A stretch of DNA of 64,000 nucleotides from Eonycteris spelaea (taxonomy: Eukaryota > Chordata > Mammalia > Chiroptera > Pteropodidae): positions 558,001 through 622,000 of the forward strand of contig PUFA01000225.1 in assembly GCA_003508835.1 (NCBI GenBank). Reading direction: 5' to 3'. Under the pieces are notes generated by a model that was not told where the DNA came from, searched no databases, and saw nothing but the letters and a program-made list of their open reading frames with translations. Position numbers and translations under genes: made by a program. Shown in pieces: positions 11,201 to 20,231 of this stretch. Positions within the stretch are counted from its first letter, which is position 1; each line of letters opens with the position of its first letter.

Positions 11201-14200
11201 CTGGTCCTAGCCATCACACCTGCCATCTGCAGGATCCTTGGTTAGCGACCTTAGTAATGGAAGCCTCAGGTTCTTCACCTACATAATGGGGACAGAAATC
11301 TCCTTCCTGCTACCTAACAGGGTGTTTGTGGAGATCAAAGGGGACCCCCAAGGTAAAGGGCGTGACTAGAGGGCATAGACACACGCCTTTTGATGGTGGG
11401 GTTGGGACAGCTCTGGGAGTCCCCAAGTCGGCCCTGGCGGCCTGAACAGTGCCCCCATATGGCAGCAGCTGCCAAGGAGGACCCTGAAGCTTCGGGGCAA
11501 GGCAAGGACGCCCGGCCAGAGAAGCCTGTCTCGCGGAGCCTGAGGCACAAGGAATGCACTGTGGAAAAGGTGCGCAGCCTGGCCGGGCAATGCTGGCCAC
11601 TTTGTGTCACCCCCTGGGCTCCTTTAAACATGAGATTCAGCTCATTAAAGTATCTCAGATTCCACTGCGAATCTGAGGCTTCAGATCTTAGAAGAAGCTG
11701 CGGGTCTGAAGATGTTCAGAAAGGATGGGATTGCAAAGTGCTGGAGCTGAGAGGCCTCAGAGATCATCCAATCCTCTCATTTTGAAAAAGAATAAATAGA
11801 GACCCAGGCTGGGAAAGAGGACAATGGCCTGAGGTCAAGAGCGGGCTAATCAAGAGTTTGGACCTGGTCCTCGGACTCCTGGCCCGTGTCTGGGCTCTCC
11901 ACACTCCTCGTTGGGGGCGGGCGCAACACGCTTGGAGCAGGCACTCCCCTGACCTTGACCTCTCTAGACACATTATGCCTCTGAGGGGCCCTTGGAGATG
12001 AAAATGGGAAAACACTGGCCAAGCCTGCAGACACCCGGCCCCAGCCCGGTGCTAGCCTGCCACTCCCACGCACTCCTGGTCCAGGGCGAGGGGGCAGACA
12101 AATACTTCAAATGCTTTCTCTACACATTTCTTTCCTGTTGAAGAACTTACAATAGACTGATAAGTCATTTTATTGCAGCTTGATCTGCCAATCAGACCCT
12201 CCAGGACCTTCACGCATTCTCCCTTCCCTTCCTACTCCTGTGCCCTACTCTATTATAACCTCACCAGCTCCCCCCAACACACACACTGCAAACCCCTATG
12301 AGCCCCCTAATGACAGCCCCCTTCTCTGTCTCTGCATAGGACCTTCCAATCCGAAGTGTTTTCTCTCCTTATGGCCTGAAAAGCCTCACCTCTTCCAGGA
12401 AGATCTCTGTGGTTGCCCCGACCCAACTCTAGTCTCCCCTGACCCAACCATCTTGTCCCCCTCACATGCCTAGGAAGGGCTATCTCCTCTAGAAGAGCGT
12501 GGGCCCCTCTACGTGGCGCCAATCTGTCCCAGGAACCCCTTTCTGTGCCCTGGCCAGAGCTCCGCTCAGAGGAGCAGTGTTGCTGACTCTGCAGCACCTC
12601 GTCTCTGCAGCAACTGTTTGGCCCAGCCACGCCAGAGACCATTCCCACCATCTGGAGACACTTCCTCCTCCCGCAACGCCCTCACCACATCTGCTCCATC
12701 ATAGGCCTCATCGCTGCCAAGCCCCAGGAGGAAGGCAAGGCTGCCATAAGTCATCTCTGGGAAACTCCCAGGACCTTCCTGAGAACAAGGGCCAGGTGAC
12801 ACGCGGGGTGGGGAGGGGCATCGGGCACGTTTGGCACAATCTGCTCCTCTATCGCCACACGGCTCCTCTCAGTGGGAAGGGCTGCAGCCACCATCAGCTT
12901 TTCCGGGCTGCAGAGGCCCCCTCCCTCGTCTGCACCAGGCTCCTCCGGCTCCGGCTCCGGCTCCGGCTCCGTGCCTTTCAAGATTTCGGAGCCGCGCCCA
13001 CTTCTCAGTGGGGCTCTGGCCCTCGGAGTCTCTCCGCTTCTCATCTCTAGACCCTCTAGCTTGGTTTTTTTCTCCTCTCTCCCTTTCTCCACCCATTACC
13101 CCAAAATGGCCCAGTCAGAGGTGTGGAGGCATGGAGTCCTGAGGATTGGGGCGGGGAGTCCTAAGAAGGCAACGACAGTTTAAGACACAGAAGGCAGGAG
13201 AAGGAGTGTGGAGATGAGACCACCTGAATCCCGAACCTGTCAGGACCCGCGGCCAGAGCATGGGTGTGAGTGCTTCTCCTGGACTCCTGTCCAGGGCCCG
13301 GTCTAACTATTCCGCAGGGGGGTGCGTGGACAGATGCCCCTTCCCGGGGCAGGGAGGCTGCCTGGGCACCTGGAGTAGCAATGCCCTGGGAGCCCTTTCT
13401 CCCTCAGGTGAGGCACTGGCTGGTGGGGGAGGTATGTGCAGCCACTTGGCAGGGTAGGGGATGAGGCACAGGGTGGGAGGTGGGACCTCTGGGTGGGGGG
13501 AGTCTAGGGGCACTGTTGGAAATACTGAGGGGAAGGAACAGAAAGAAAGAGGGGCCAAGGGGTCTGCGCTGGCCTCAAGCCTGCTGTGGTCCACTCTGGG
13601 CAGGAAACCTACCTCTCAGAGCCCAGGCTGCTGCTGAGGAAGAGGAGTGACGTCCGTGTGACCTCTAGTGTCCGCCTGCAGGTGGCCTGGAGCATCTCCC
13701 TGCAGAGGGAAGCTGGAATCAGTGCTGCCCTCTCCCAGGGGAACGAGGGCTCCGTGCCCACAGCCACCCAGGACTCAGGGGACTCACACAAACCAGTGCA
13801 GCCCCCGAAGCATCAGCTCCTGCCCGGCCAGCAGGGCCCGTGCCAGCCGCAGGGCCTGGTAGCCGGCACCCAGCGCGCCCTGAAAACACAGGTGGACAGG
13901 GTCAGGTTCCACACCCCCTACCCCTGAACAAACCCCCCTTCCTGCCACCGGGGGGCCACCCCTAACCTTGGCAGTGTTGTAATCTGCCTGCAGGTCCACT
14001 TTGGGCACGAACTTGGGGATGTCCAGAGCAGCTGTAAACAAAGACCCTGTCTAAGGGGCTGCCTATACGGCCCTGGATGAGCTCTGAGCTCATCATTCCT
14101 TATCCCTGGCGCACACTCCCCCTCACCACCTGGCTTACACCTCAAACTTCCCAGCTCCCGGAACTCCCACTGCCAAGCCTTAAATGCACTTTAATGTGCT

Positions 14201-17200
14201 GCTTCACAATTGCAGTCCCCCACTGCCCCCTTGTGTCCACTTTGGAGAACTACAGCTTCAGGCCTAAGGTCTCATCAAAAGCCAGGAAAGGGGCCAAAAC
14301 CACCCTCATGCCCAGGAGTTTCAAGGTTAATTCCTCTTCCTAGCCTTAAAGACCTGAGCAGGAGGATGAAATTGGCATTATTAAATTAGAAGGAATAATA
14401 TTTTTGCTAGCACTTGGAGTATAAAACTCTGGATCCCTGACCACTTTCCCATCTCTTCAGTACCTTGAAGGCTTCCCCACCAATCACAGAGATTGTGGAA
14501 AGCACATTAAATCCAGATCCCCCTGTTTCAATTGAAGTTTCACAGCTCTGTAAACTCTGTGAAGCCCGGGGATGTCAAACCACTAGCCTGAGTCACATGG
14601 CATTTCAGAGGCACATGCAGAGTTAGAACCCAGAATTTGGGGTGCCCTGGAGGTCTAAAGAAATGCCCGCAAAGGAAATAAATCAATATCCTGGATTGTA
14701 AATCCCTGCCTCTTGAAGAAGAATGTGAAGAGGAGATAAGATCTGGCCTGTGTGGCCCCACTCACGGTCCCTGAAGGCCAGTCCTTTGGGGGTCTCACTA
14801 GCCATGCTGAACAGCGTCAGGGGGCTGCTTGCTGTCGTGTGGGCAATGTGCTGTGCTGAAAGGTTGGGTTCAAGGACACAGAGGTGACCCTCAAAGAGGT
14901 ACTCTTGGTGCTGGGGGGCCACGTTGGTCTGCTTGTACACAGCCTCCAGGAAGATGGCTACCCTAGACACACAAGAGGCAGAGGGGGGACAGCGGGGAGG
15001 GGGTGGAGGTGAGAGGAAGTGTTAGCAGGCAAGATATGGAGTCGGGCCACCCAAACCCTAGCTAGGACTTCATGGACGGGGCTCAGCTTCTCAGAGGGAG
15101 GGACTGGGTGATTTTCTCCCTCATCAAGTGCAGAGGCAGAGGGCAGAGCTCCTTTATCTGACAGCAGATGGAGACCAAGTGCGAACAGAACTCAGGAGCC
15201 CCACTGTCCAGACTCTGTCTCGGCACCCCCTCCTGCCACACTCCCGTTACAATCCACCCAGTCCCATAAAATGCCCCAGGAAGAAAGGGTTCCACGAGCA
15301 ATAACTTTGGGAAACACATCAGCAACACACGTACGCACCCCTCAGGGAATTTATAACACAAATTAGCATTGTAAAGTTTGCTCAGTCTCTGGAGTCTAGC
15401 AGCAAGGAGGCCCATTTCCCTTTGACTTTGCAGAAGTGGTACACTAAAGCTGGGTCCAGAAGCTTCCATATGTAAACGCCCCACAGAACACCGCGTAGGA
15501 CACGGCCTCCTGCCCTGGTAGGGAAGGTCTTGAGCGGCTTACGTGTTGTGGGCGTGGATGTAGACGTGGTGCAGGACGGCCTGGGGCAGGGAGAAGACGT
15601 GCACGACCCCTCGCTGCAGGATGTCGCTGGTTTCCGCAAAGAACTGGTCGAAGCCCCAGCACTTGGCCTGCTCCACCTCCAGGACGTTGGCCAGGATGGG
15701 CACCAGCTGGCTCTGCAGGCCCCTGCTCGCAGGACATGGAGACTGTCAGGGGCCAGAGCCAGGACTTGTCCTCCTTGATTAGGTAATAGGGGTGGGTGTC
15801 CCATAAGGACGTCCTGAAGAGCTAGGACCAAGGTGGTGGCGGGGCGGGCGGGGCAGGAAGGGGAGGAAGAGCTGTAAGCATTTCCCAGCATGGAGATGGA
15901 AAAGCTGAAGCCAGAAAGAGGCAGTGGTGACCCAAGTGGGTAGCACACAAGGGCCCTGCTGGGACAGGCCTCAGCAGCGAGGATACCCAGCCCAGGCTCG
16001 GGGCTGTGTCTGCCCGCTCCCCGCCGCCCCCCCCCCACGGAGTCCCACTCACATCGACAGCTGGCAGGTGATGGGAAGGGCGTAACTCCACTCCAGGGGC
16101 CCGTTCTCCCACCTCTGCATGCCTGCGATGGCCCCAGCTGGCTTCTCTGTGGTGATTCGGTACCTGGGGTGAGTGAGGCAGGGGACCCGGAGACATCACA
16201 CTTGGAGGGATGACAAACTTAGCATGGAGGGCTCAGAGTACTGGTTCAAGGCACCAGTCACTCTGAGGCAGCCCGAAAAATGGACTTCGAGAGTCCTGGC
16301 TCTCAGCCAACAGGGTTGCCGTGACTCGGTGCTCCCCAGTCAAACTCTGCTCCCTCCACTGCCTAGTTCCTTTATTCCATTCTGGCGAACCACGCAGGGC
16401 CTGCCTCCATACCTTTGCCCTGCTGTGCTTGGCCCGCAAATTCTTTTCCTCCACATCACTTTTCTAATCCTCTCTTCCCTTCAAGGTCCAGCCCCCCTGA
16501 CAGCCCCTGCCGGCATCAGTCTCCTGCCTCATTCCCTAACCTCGTGCGGCTTCCACACGGCTGACCCTGAGCTGAGGGTGGGTGCTTCAAACTTCCTGCG
16601 AATCTGCCTTAAACCTGCTCGGGGTGGTGCACTCAAGTGGGAGCAGCTGCCTCCTCTGGCTACTTCTGTATCAGGCAGCAGGAACCTGGAAGGTCCTGGA
16701 CCTGGGATCTGGGTGCTGGGTCTTGCCCCGCCTCTGCCCCTGGCTGTGCCATGGAACCTAGCTTGAGATGAGGCGAGCCGCTGAAGCGGGGGGCCAAAGG
16801 GGGGACTAAACTCAGATAAGGGGCTCCCGTCAGTCTCCCATCAGCCAGGTGCTGATCACAAGAATCTAAGAGGGCGCCTGGGCAGGGTGGGCTGGAGGGG
16901 GACCACAGACTCCGAGGAGGAAGAGACACGGCAGGGCCAATGGGGAGACCCAGAGCCCTTGCTTCCCGCCCACGGCCCGCCGTACATGATCTCCTTGTTG
17001 CGCCGGGGCCCACCAAAGGGCACGAAAGGAAGGCTGCCGGTAGCTGCATGGTACAGGGTCACCCCAATGCTCCAAAGATCCACGGTCACCCGAATGCTTT
17101 CTGCTGCGGCTTCCGAAGCACTGCTCGCTCATAATGTCCGGGTGCTGCCAGAGAGAACCAAAGAGCGGCCATGCCCGGGAGGGTGCGTGAGGGCCTGAGC

Positions 17201-20199
17201 GCACACCGGCGGCACCGCCCCGCCCCCCGCCCCCGCAGGCCCCCTTCCATTGCCTCCTGGTGACAACAGAATCGTCAGAATCCATCTTCCTTGTCATCAA
17301 ACATTGGCATAGAGTTGGCCTGTGCAGAGCACTTTCATTTGTCCACCTTCTGCCCTGGGGAAGGTGGTGACCAGTGGTGTCCATGAGAATCAGAGCAAGG
17401 GGTTCACTGCTCGAAGGAGGCCGGGCCGGTGGGACAGGGAGGCCAGGGCAGCCTGCGGCACTGCCTTTTTCATCTTAGAGGACAGAACGAACTCTTCGGG
17501 TTGGTGTGTAGAGGGTGCGATCTAACCCTGCCGGGTGCAGAGGGATGGGACCGAGGCTTCCAGATGGTGAGGGGCAACCAGCAGCATGCAGGAGAGGCAC
17601 TCTGCCTGGGGCAGCGGGACCCCACCATGCCACTCACCAGGTACTCCTCAGTCCCGTAGACTGAGATGAACTTCTCGTCGTCATCCAGCTCCCGGGCGGC
17701 CCCGAAGTCCGTCAGCTTGTAGATGCTCTGCCCCTCCTCCCCCAGGAGGCGCATGATGTTCCCCGGTTTGATGTCCCGGTGCACGATCCCGTTCTCCCTC
17801 AGGTGGTTCATGCCGGCCACTGTGGAGTGAGCGAGGGCTGCTGGTGGCTCCGGCCTGGGTTCAGAGAGAGTCCCCATGGCCGACAGGGCCACAGGAAAGG
17901 CAGAACAGAGGTGGGCAAAGGGCGATGGAGGGGTCCCAAGGGCGTGGGCGTGGAGGGTCCGTGGAGAGTCTCTGAGGAACAGAAATGGTGGCTCTGGCTC
18001 CCAAAAATGACATTCCCTCCCTGTCTATGTGATTCTTTTTTACTTTCTAAAATTTGAAAGTATACCTAACATAAAATTTGCCATTTTAACGATTTTACAT
18101 GTACAGTTCAGTGGCATCAAGTACATTAACTCTGTCACACAACCATCACCTGGACCCATCTCCAGAACCCCAGCCGCCTCCCAAACAGAAACTCCACCTA
18201 TCAAACGATCACTTTCCATTCCCCCTACCCCAGCCCCTGGCAACCCGACTTCTACTTTCTGTTTCTACAGCCTTGACTACCCTAGGCCCCTCCCAGAAGT
18301 GAAATCGGGCGGGGCTGTGTGCGTCTGGTTTATTTCCCTGGGCATCATGTCTTCCAGGCTCGTCCACATCTCAGTGCGAGTCAGAATTCCGTTCCTCTTT
18401 AGAGCTGAATAGTGTTCCAGTGTCTGTATAGACTGCATTTTGTTCCTGTATTATCCATCTGTGATGTCTGGGCTGTTTTCGCCTATTGTGAATGATGCTG
18501 CTATGAATAACCTTTTTAAAACGGTCTTTTTACGTCGTAGTTTCAAACCGCCAGTCAGCGGAAGTCAGACTTCGGGCTCCCTCCATTCATCGTTGTCTGT
18601 CCCAGGTCTGAAAGGAGAGCCTCTTGGGTTCAGAACGGTCTCCTGGGTTTGGATACTTGTTTCAGAAGCGCCACACCCCTCTGGGGCTTTGCCTCCCCTG
18701 AGGGCCAGGCCCGTGGCTGGTCAGAAGCAGCGGCGGGGAGGGGGTGCCCCGATGGGTTGGCGAGAGGCTCACCCACACAGCGCAGCACCACCAGGAACTC
18801 CTCCTCCGGCAGCCCGAAGGCATTCTCGGGGCTCTCGAGCACACTCAGCAGGCTCCCACTGGAGCAGTATTCCATCACCAGCACCTTCTGCCGGCTGGCC
18901 CCCTGCGGGTGGGACACAGGGAGGCATGGGGAGGAAGGTGTGCCTCCCCCCTTGTCACGAAGAGGTGGCTCAGCCTAAACCAAAAGCCCTCTCTGGGTCC
19001 TGGCTTCTGACCTGGCCATCCCTCCTTGGCCTCACACTGATCTCACACACCTGAGACCAAGGTCATCTTTCCCAGGAGGGCCTCTTCGATTAGGCCCTAC
19101 TTCCCATTTTTACTCTCCCCCACTGGCCAAAGCCCTGGCATTCTTTATTCTAGGTTGCTGCTCTGGCTGCCCTGCTGATCAGCATGTGACCAAGTCTCTA
19201 TTAGTATGTGACCGGACCCTCCCCAGCCCGTGAGGGTGAAGGACAAGACCATCCTCCTCTGACCAAGCACTGAACCCACCGTCTCCTCCACGGCGAAGAG
19301 CTTGACGATGTTCTGGTGGTTCAGCTTCCGCAGGACCTCAAACTCCCTCACCTGCACCTCCCGGGGGCGCAAGTAGCTGGCGGTGTTGAAGACCTTCACA
19401 GCAACCAGCTCCCCGGATTTCTGCCGTGGAGAGAATAGCAGTCCCACCCGCGCTGGGTGCACCACCCCCAGGCCTCCGTCCAGCCTCTCCTGCCAGCCTA
19501 ACATCAGAAGTGGGCAAAGAGCCTGCCTGGGAATGGGGGCTCCTTGTCACCCTGAGCTCCTTCCCCTGCACCAAGGGCAACGCTCCGTCCAGCACTGAAA
19601 GGTGACGAAGGCTTGGCACCCGTGATACCTTGCAGGGGATGCTTCGTTGTTACTATCACTGTTGGCAGTAACGACAACAGCAGCCAGCGCTCCCTGGTGG
19701 GAGCGGCGGAGCTGGGCTGGGAGCTTGATCTCCCTGGCTTCGCTCTTGAGACAAGACAGCGCAGTGTGCTCTGCGTCCTCAGGAAAACCCAAACAAGCCC
19801 TGCTTCCCACCTCTGCTGTTCCTCGATTTGCGGCCACCTCCCCTAGATGTCGGCTCTGTGTCTTCATCGCTTTCTCTCCAGTCCTCAACCGTGCCTGACA
19901 GAAGCACCACCCCATGGAGCCCTTTTCAGCCCCCCACACCTCTGCCCAAACCCAGTGTCTTCCTACCCCAGAGTGTACAGAGCAAAGTCCTGAGGCCTCT
20001 GCCTAGCCACACACAACCCTGGATGCCCACTGGGGACTGACCGGGCTAAGAGCTTTCTGGGCGTGAGGGGGTTGGGGCGCGCGGGTGGAGCCCCGCCAGG
20101 GCCACACCCTACCTTGTTTCGAGCCTTGTACACACTGGCAGTGGCTCCCTGCCCCAGCAGGTCGTCTGTGTGCCACAGATAATTGACGGTGCTCTGCAT
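1491..20199 (-). CDS. IKBKE: IKBKE, inhibitor of NF-kB kinase subunit epsilon (19 coding exons, last exon missing)
   Basis: Serine/threonine kinase of the TBK1/IKK-epsilon pair. It phosphorylates IRF3, IRF7 and NF-kB pathway proteins in the cytoplasm downstream of TLR3/4, RIG-I/MDA5 and STING adaptors. Nineteen exons on the minus strand join to about 707 residues: kinase domain (about 1-310, K38, HRD D135, DFG D157, activation-loop S172), ubiquitin-like domain (about 310-385), scaffold/dimerisation coiled coil (about 407-650) and most of the C-terminal adaptor-binding tail. Numbering runs two above human after about residue 385 because of a two-residue difference in exon 8, so human K401 is K403 here. 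Exon lengths and phases are consistent everywhere except exon 5, which lacks two bases. The last coding exon (about ten residues) and the 3' UTR are beyond the left edge. The protein was identified by recognition of the sequence. TBK1 is the closest alternative, but exon-by-exon similarity is clearly to IKBKE. Confidence 0.95.
1751..1779 (+). repeat. (CA)n microsatellite next to the IKBKE exon 18 donor
   Basis: About 14 CA units; on the transcript strand this is (TG)n starting about 16 bases after the exon 18 donor. A C-rich run at 1736-1748 lies beside it. Confidence 0.95.
1796..1908 (-). CDS. IKBKE: IKBKE coding exon 18 (residues 647-684)
   Basis: The exon is 113 bases and encodes [20 protein letters not shown] then [17 protein letters not shown]. 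It is the most diverged exon relative to human but clearly collinear (LSHQLLQDR and the proline-rich linker). The acceptor is ccctccag and the donor gtaagt. A (TG)n tract on the transcript strand begins about 16 bases past the donor. Confidence 0.9.
2035..2410. promoter_or_regulatory. CpG-rich block in IKBKE intron 17
   Basis: The block is dense in CG dinucleotides; I counted roughly 22 between about 2061 and 2230, against very few in the flanks. It sits in the intron between exons 17 and 18. It could be an intragenic CpG island and alternative or antisense promoter. No transcript is visible from sequence alone. Confidence 0.5.
2671..2767 (-). CDS. IKBKE: IKBKE coding exon 17 (residues 614-646)
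   Basis: The exon is 97 bases and encodes [20 protein letters not shown] then [12 protein letters not shown]. The acceptor is again a GAG (ctcttgag) with no close alternative. The donor is gtgaga. It marks the end of the dimerisation domain. Confidence 0.92.
3250..3420. repeat. MER5-type hAT-Charlie DNA transposon remnant
   Basis: It opens with tggttctcaaccttggctac and continues with a degraded MER5-like body (cagcaattaaatcggaattt). It lies in IKBKE intron 16, which holds no other gene. Confidence 0.6.
3660..3800 (+). repeat. MIR SINE
   Basis: A MIR body in sense orientation, including ctcaatttcctcatctgtga followed by gatgaggtgacagtacc. Confidence 0.6.
4003..4104 (-). CDS. IKBKE: IKBKE coding exon 16 (residues 580-614)
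   Basis: The exon is 102 bases and encodes [20 protein letters not shown] then [13 protein letters not shown]. The acceptor is ctcttcag and the donor gtaaca. It forms the last long helix of the scaffold domain. Confidence 0.93.
4382..4420 (+). repeat. (TG)n microsatellite
   Basis: A TG tract interrupted by CG units in IKBKE intron 15. Apart from this the intron (4105-4819) shows nothing recognised. Confidence 0.9.
4820..4859 (-). CDS. IKBKE: IKBKE coding exon 15 (residues 567-580)
   Basis: This 40-base exon encodes [13 protein letters not shown]. It is too short to stand out as an open frame. It was recognised from the family sequence between exons 14 and 16 and from clean splice sites (acceptor tccttcag, donor gtgagt) with matching phases. 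Confidence 0.92.
5735..5930 (+). repeat. MIR SINE
   Basis: Long MIR in sense orientation, including tgtttcctcatctataaaat and the downstream gagcattaaataaat and gtgctcag segments. Confidence 0.65.
6430..6620. repeat. Probable nonautonomous hAT-type DNA transposon remnant
   Basis: It contains the strings aaatatattattaaaat, ttggctactagagaactt and attacatacatgaccg, which resemble a common old MER-class DNA element. The family name is not certain. Confidence 0.45.
6802..6837 (+). repeat. Short tandem duplication, two copies of about 19 bases
   Basis: The motif ctggacccttccccg occurs twice in a row within IKBKE intron 14. It has no known role. Confidence 0.8.
7321..7398 (+). repeat. (GGAA)n microsatellite
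   Basis: About 19 GGAA units, ending about 37 bases from the exon 14 donor. Such tracts are known to be bound by ETS-family proteins when exposed. The long LPSF-repeat open frames here are artefacts of the repeat. Confidence 0.95.
7435..7511 (-). CDS. IKBKE: IKBKE coding exon 14 (residues 541-567)
   Basis: The exon is 77 bases and encodes [20 protein letters not shown] then SRMRP. The acceptor is cccacag and the donor gtgaga. A long TTCC tract (transcript strand) starts about 37 bases downstream of the donor. Confidence 0.93.
7745..7829 (+). repeat. (TC)n(CA)n compound microsatellite
   Basis: A TC tract of about 14 units followed by a CA tract of about 27 units in IKBKE intron 13 (7512-9391). 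Confidence 0.95.
8223..8259 (+). repeat. (GT)n microsatellite
   Basis: About 18 GT units in IKBKE intron 13. Confidence 0.95.
8865..9040 (+). repeat. MIR SINE
   Basis: Degraded MIR in sense orientation: ggcaaacctgacctgagctg, cactta ctggctgtgactcaggg and a following tail segment. Confidence 0.5.
9392..9504 (-). CDS. IKBKE: IKBKE coding exon 13 (residues 504-541)
   Basis: The exon is 113 bases and encodes [20 protein letters not shown] then [17 protein letters not shown], a coiled-coil helix. The donor reads gtctgt, a weak match to the consensus, but the phase (AG then C for S) fits exon 14 exactly. Confidence 0.92.
9624..9699 (-). CDS. IKBKE: IKBKE coding exon 12 (residues 478-503), tandem acceptor
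   Basis: The exon is 76 bases from the acceptor that matches the human reading ([26 protein letters not shown]). That acceptor is an unusual GAG. A better CAG lies six bases further in and would start the exon at 9693, deleting two residues in frame. The donor is gtgagt. Confidence 0.88.
10040..10930 (+). repeat. Old L1-type element, 3' end
   Basis: The stretch ends with tttccaactttctacaatgg and tgtttttacaacagtaac, similar to 3' ends of old L1M elements. The upstream body is degraded, so class and left end are uncertain. Confidence 0.4.
11160..11345 (+). repeat. MIR SINE
   Basis: Sense MIR: gggtttgagtcctggtccta through ctcaggttcttcacctacat and aatggggacag. Confidence 0.65.
11755..11895 (-). 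repeat. MIR-type fragment
   Basis: It reads cagagatcatccaatcctct and cattttgaaaaagaataaat, then gcctgaggtcaagagc, matching the antisense of an old MIR-class or related element. Confidence 0.45.
12943..12971 (+). repeat. (CTCCGG)n hexamer repeat, 4.8 copies
   Basis: Perfect CTCCGG units within a CpG-bearing stretch (about 12900-13050) in IKBKE intron 11. The proline/glycine-rich open frames over it are repeat artefacts. Confidence 0.9.
13613..13699 (-). CDS. IKBKE: IKBKE coding exon 11 (residues 449-478)
   Basis: The exon is 87 bases and encodes [20 protein letters not shown] then LSSSLGSE. It belongs to the helical scaffold domain. The acceptor is ctctgcag and the donor gtaggt; the exon ends two bases into an R codon. 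Confidence 0.93.
13788..13879 (-). CDS. IKBKE: IKBKE coding exon 10 (residues 419-449)
   Basis: The exon is 92 bases and encodes [19 protein letters not shown] followed by [11 protein letters not shown], the first long helix of the scaffold/dimerisation domain. The donor gtgagt splits a V codon that is completed in exon 11. Confidence 0.93.
13967..14031 (-). CDS. IKBKE: IKBKE coding exon 9 (residues 397-418)
   Basis: The exon is 65 bases and encodes [22 protein letters not shown]403 corresponds to human K401, a reported ubiquitin acceptor. It links the ubiquitin-like domain to the scaffold/dimerisation domain. The acceptor is tttacag and the donor gttagg. Confidence 0.92.
14032..14765. other. 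IKBKE intron 8, nothing recognised
   Basis: No exon, RNA gene or clear repeat was recognised between coding exons 8 and 9. Confidence 0.6.
14766..14962 (-). CDS. IKBKE: IKBKE coding exon 8, ubiquitin-like domain (residues 331-397)
   Basis: The exon is 197 bases. It encodes [38 protein letters not shown] and [21 protein letters not shown]. Around SMASETPK it has two residues more than human (STAIPK), which shifts later numbering by two. The donor gtgagt follows 14766. Confidence 0.93.
14963..15542. other. IKBKE intron 7, nothing recognised
   Basis: No exon or named repeat was recognised in this 580-base intron. Confidence 0.6.
15543..15722 (-). CDS. IKBKE: IKBKE coding exon 7 (residues 271-331)
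   Basis: The exon is 180 bases. It encodes [39 protein letters not shown] and [20 protein letters not shown]. It covers the end of the kinase domain and the start of the ubiquitin-like domain, which contacts the kinase lobe. The acceptor is gcgagcag and the donor gtaagc. Confidence 0.94.
15723..16052. other. IKBKE intron 6, nothing recognised
   Basis: A GC-rich 330-base intron with C-rich runs near 16027-16036. No exon was seen. Confidence 0.6.
16053..16163 (-). CDS. IKBKE: IKBKE coding exon 6 (residues 234-271)
   Basis: The exon is 111 bases. It encodes [20 protein letters not shown] and then [17 protein letters not shown] at the end of the kinase C-lobe. The acceptor is ccccag and the donor gtgagt. 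It starts with the last base of the M codon left open by exon 5, which confirms that exon's expected phase. Confidence 0.94.
16164..16985. other. IKBKE intron 5, nothing recognised
   Basis: A 197-residue frame on the plus strand covers much of this intron. It has no recognisable domain and is taken as chance. No repeat was named. Confidence 0.6.
16986..17144 (-). CDS. IKBKE: IKBKE coding exon 5, kinase C-lobe, frame broken by two 1-base deletions
   Basis: The intact exon should be 161 bases (HPDMYERAV...RRNKEI plus two bases of M) but is 159. One base is missing between 17133 and 17134, so the M codon of HPDMY reads AT. One base is missing from the C run at 17089-17091, in the GV codons before TVDLWSIGV. 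From the first break the frame runs as HPDIMSEQC and never recovers. After the second break the sequence [20 protein letters not shown] is again readable, but in a different frame. The acceptor (tctggcag) and donor (gtacgg) are intact. This is either an assembly error or a true lesion; I favour error. Confidence 0.9.
17145..17637. other. IKBKE intron 4, nothing recognised
   Basis: A 493-base intron, GC-rich near the exon 5 acceptor (17200-17250). No exon or repeat was recognised. Confidence 0.6.
17638..17819 (-). CDS. IKBKE: IKBKE coding exon 4, catalytic and activation loops (residues 120-180)
   Basis: The exon is 182 bases. It encodes HRDIKPGN with catalytic D135, [11 protein letters not shown] with metal-binding D157, and the activation loop [16 protein letters not shown] with the activating serine at 172. 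All residues needed for catalysis are present. The donor gtgagt directly follows the EEYL codons. Confidence 0.95.
18020..18500 (-). repeat. L1M-type LINE fragment (3' UTR and end of ORF2)
   Basis: On the plus strand it reads tgtacagttcagtggcatca, acaaccatcacctggaccca and gaatgatgctgctatgaata, the antisense of old L1 3' ends. It fills most of IKBKE intron 3 (17820-18772). Confidence 0.8.
18773..18902 (-). CDS. IKBKE: IKBKE coding exon 3 (residues 77-120)
   Basis: The exon is 130 bases and starts [13 protein letters not shown]. It holds the kinase hinge ([10 protein letters not shown], with C89 and the S93 region as in human) and ends one base into V120. The acceptor is cccgcag and the donor gtgagc. 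Confidence 0.94.
18903..19279. other. IKBKE intron 2, nothing recognised
   Basis: No exon or named repeat was recognised in this 377-base intron. Confidence 0.6.
19280..19420 (-). CDS. IKBKE: IKBKE coding exon 2 (residues 30-76)
   Basis: The exon is 141 bases, phase 0 to phase 0. It carries the beta-3 lysine K38 (ELVAVKVFN) and helix C ([18 protein letters not shown]). Residue 30 is the lysine reported as a K63-ubiquitination site in the human protein. The acceptor is cacggcag and the donor gtgggt. Confidence 0.94.
19421..20112. other. IKBKE intron 1 (coding), nothing recognised
   Basis: No exon or named repeat was recognised in this 692-base intron. Confidence 0.6.
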
Positions 20200-20231
20200 C
20201 TCCTGCCCTTGGCTGCCCAGCCACCTTCTGC
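20113..20231 (-). CDS. IKBKE: IKBKE coding exon 1 (residues 1-29) with end of 5' UTR
   Basis: The start ATG is at 20199-20197, with G at -3 (ggag before ATG). It opens [13 protein letters not shown] and runs through the glycine-rich nucleotide loop (GQGATASV) to K29. The acceptor ag is at 20232-20233, leaving 32 bases of 5' UTR in the exon. The donor gtaggg follows 20113. The coding part is 87 bases, ending in phase 0. One or more noncoding upstream exons are expected but not firmly placed. Confidence 0.93.

Larger units (their letters stand above)
9700..13612. other. IKBKE intron 11, repeats only
   Basis: This intron is about 3.9 kb. It contains an old L1-like stretch (about 10040-10930), two MIR-type fragments and a CTCCGG hexamer repeat. 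No coding exon was recognised in it, although exon phases on both sides fit without one. Confidence 0.7.

Noticed and set aside
16986..16990. Lost donor at IKBKE exon 5
   Set aside because: The donor first looked absent after the TAC codon. The exon in fact ends two bases into the M codon with a gtacgg donor, and exon 6 starts with G TAC CGA, so the junction is normal.
16986..17144. IKBKE as a real pseudogene in this animal
   Set aside because: Nothing else supports decay: 18 other coding exons keep frame, splice sites and catalytic residues, and the same kind of indel occurs in SRGAP2, which is unlikely to be lost. Left open as a finding.
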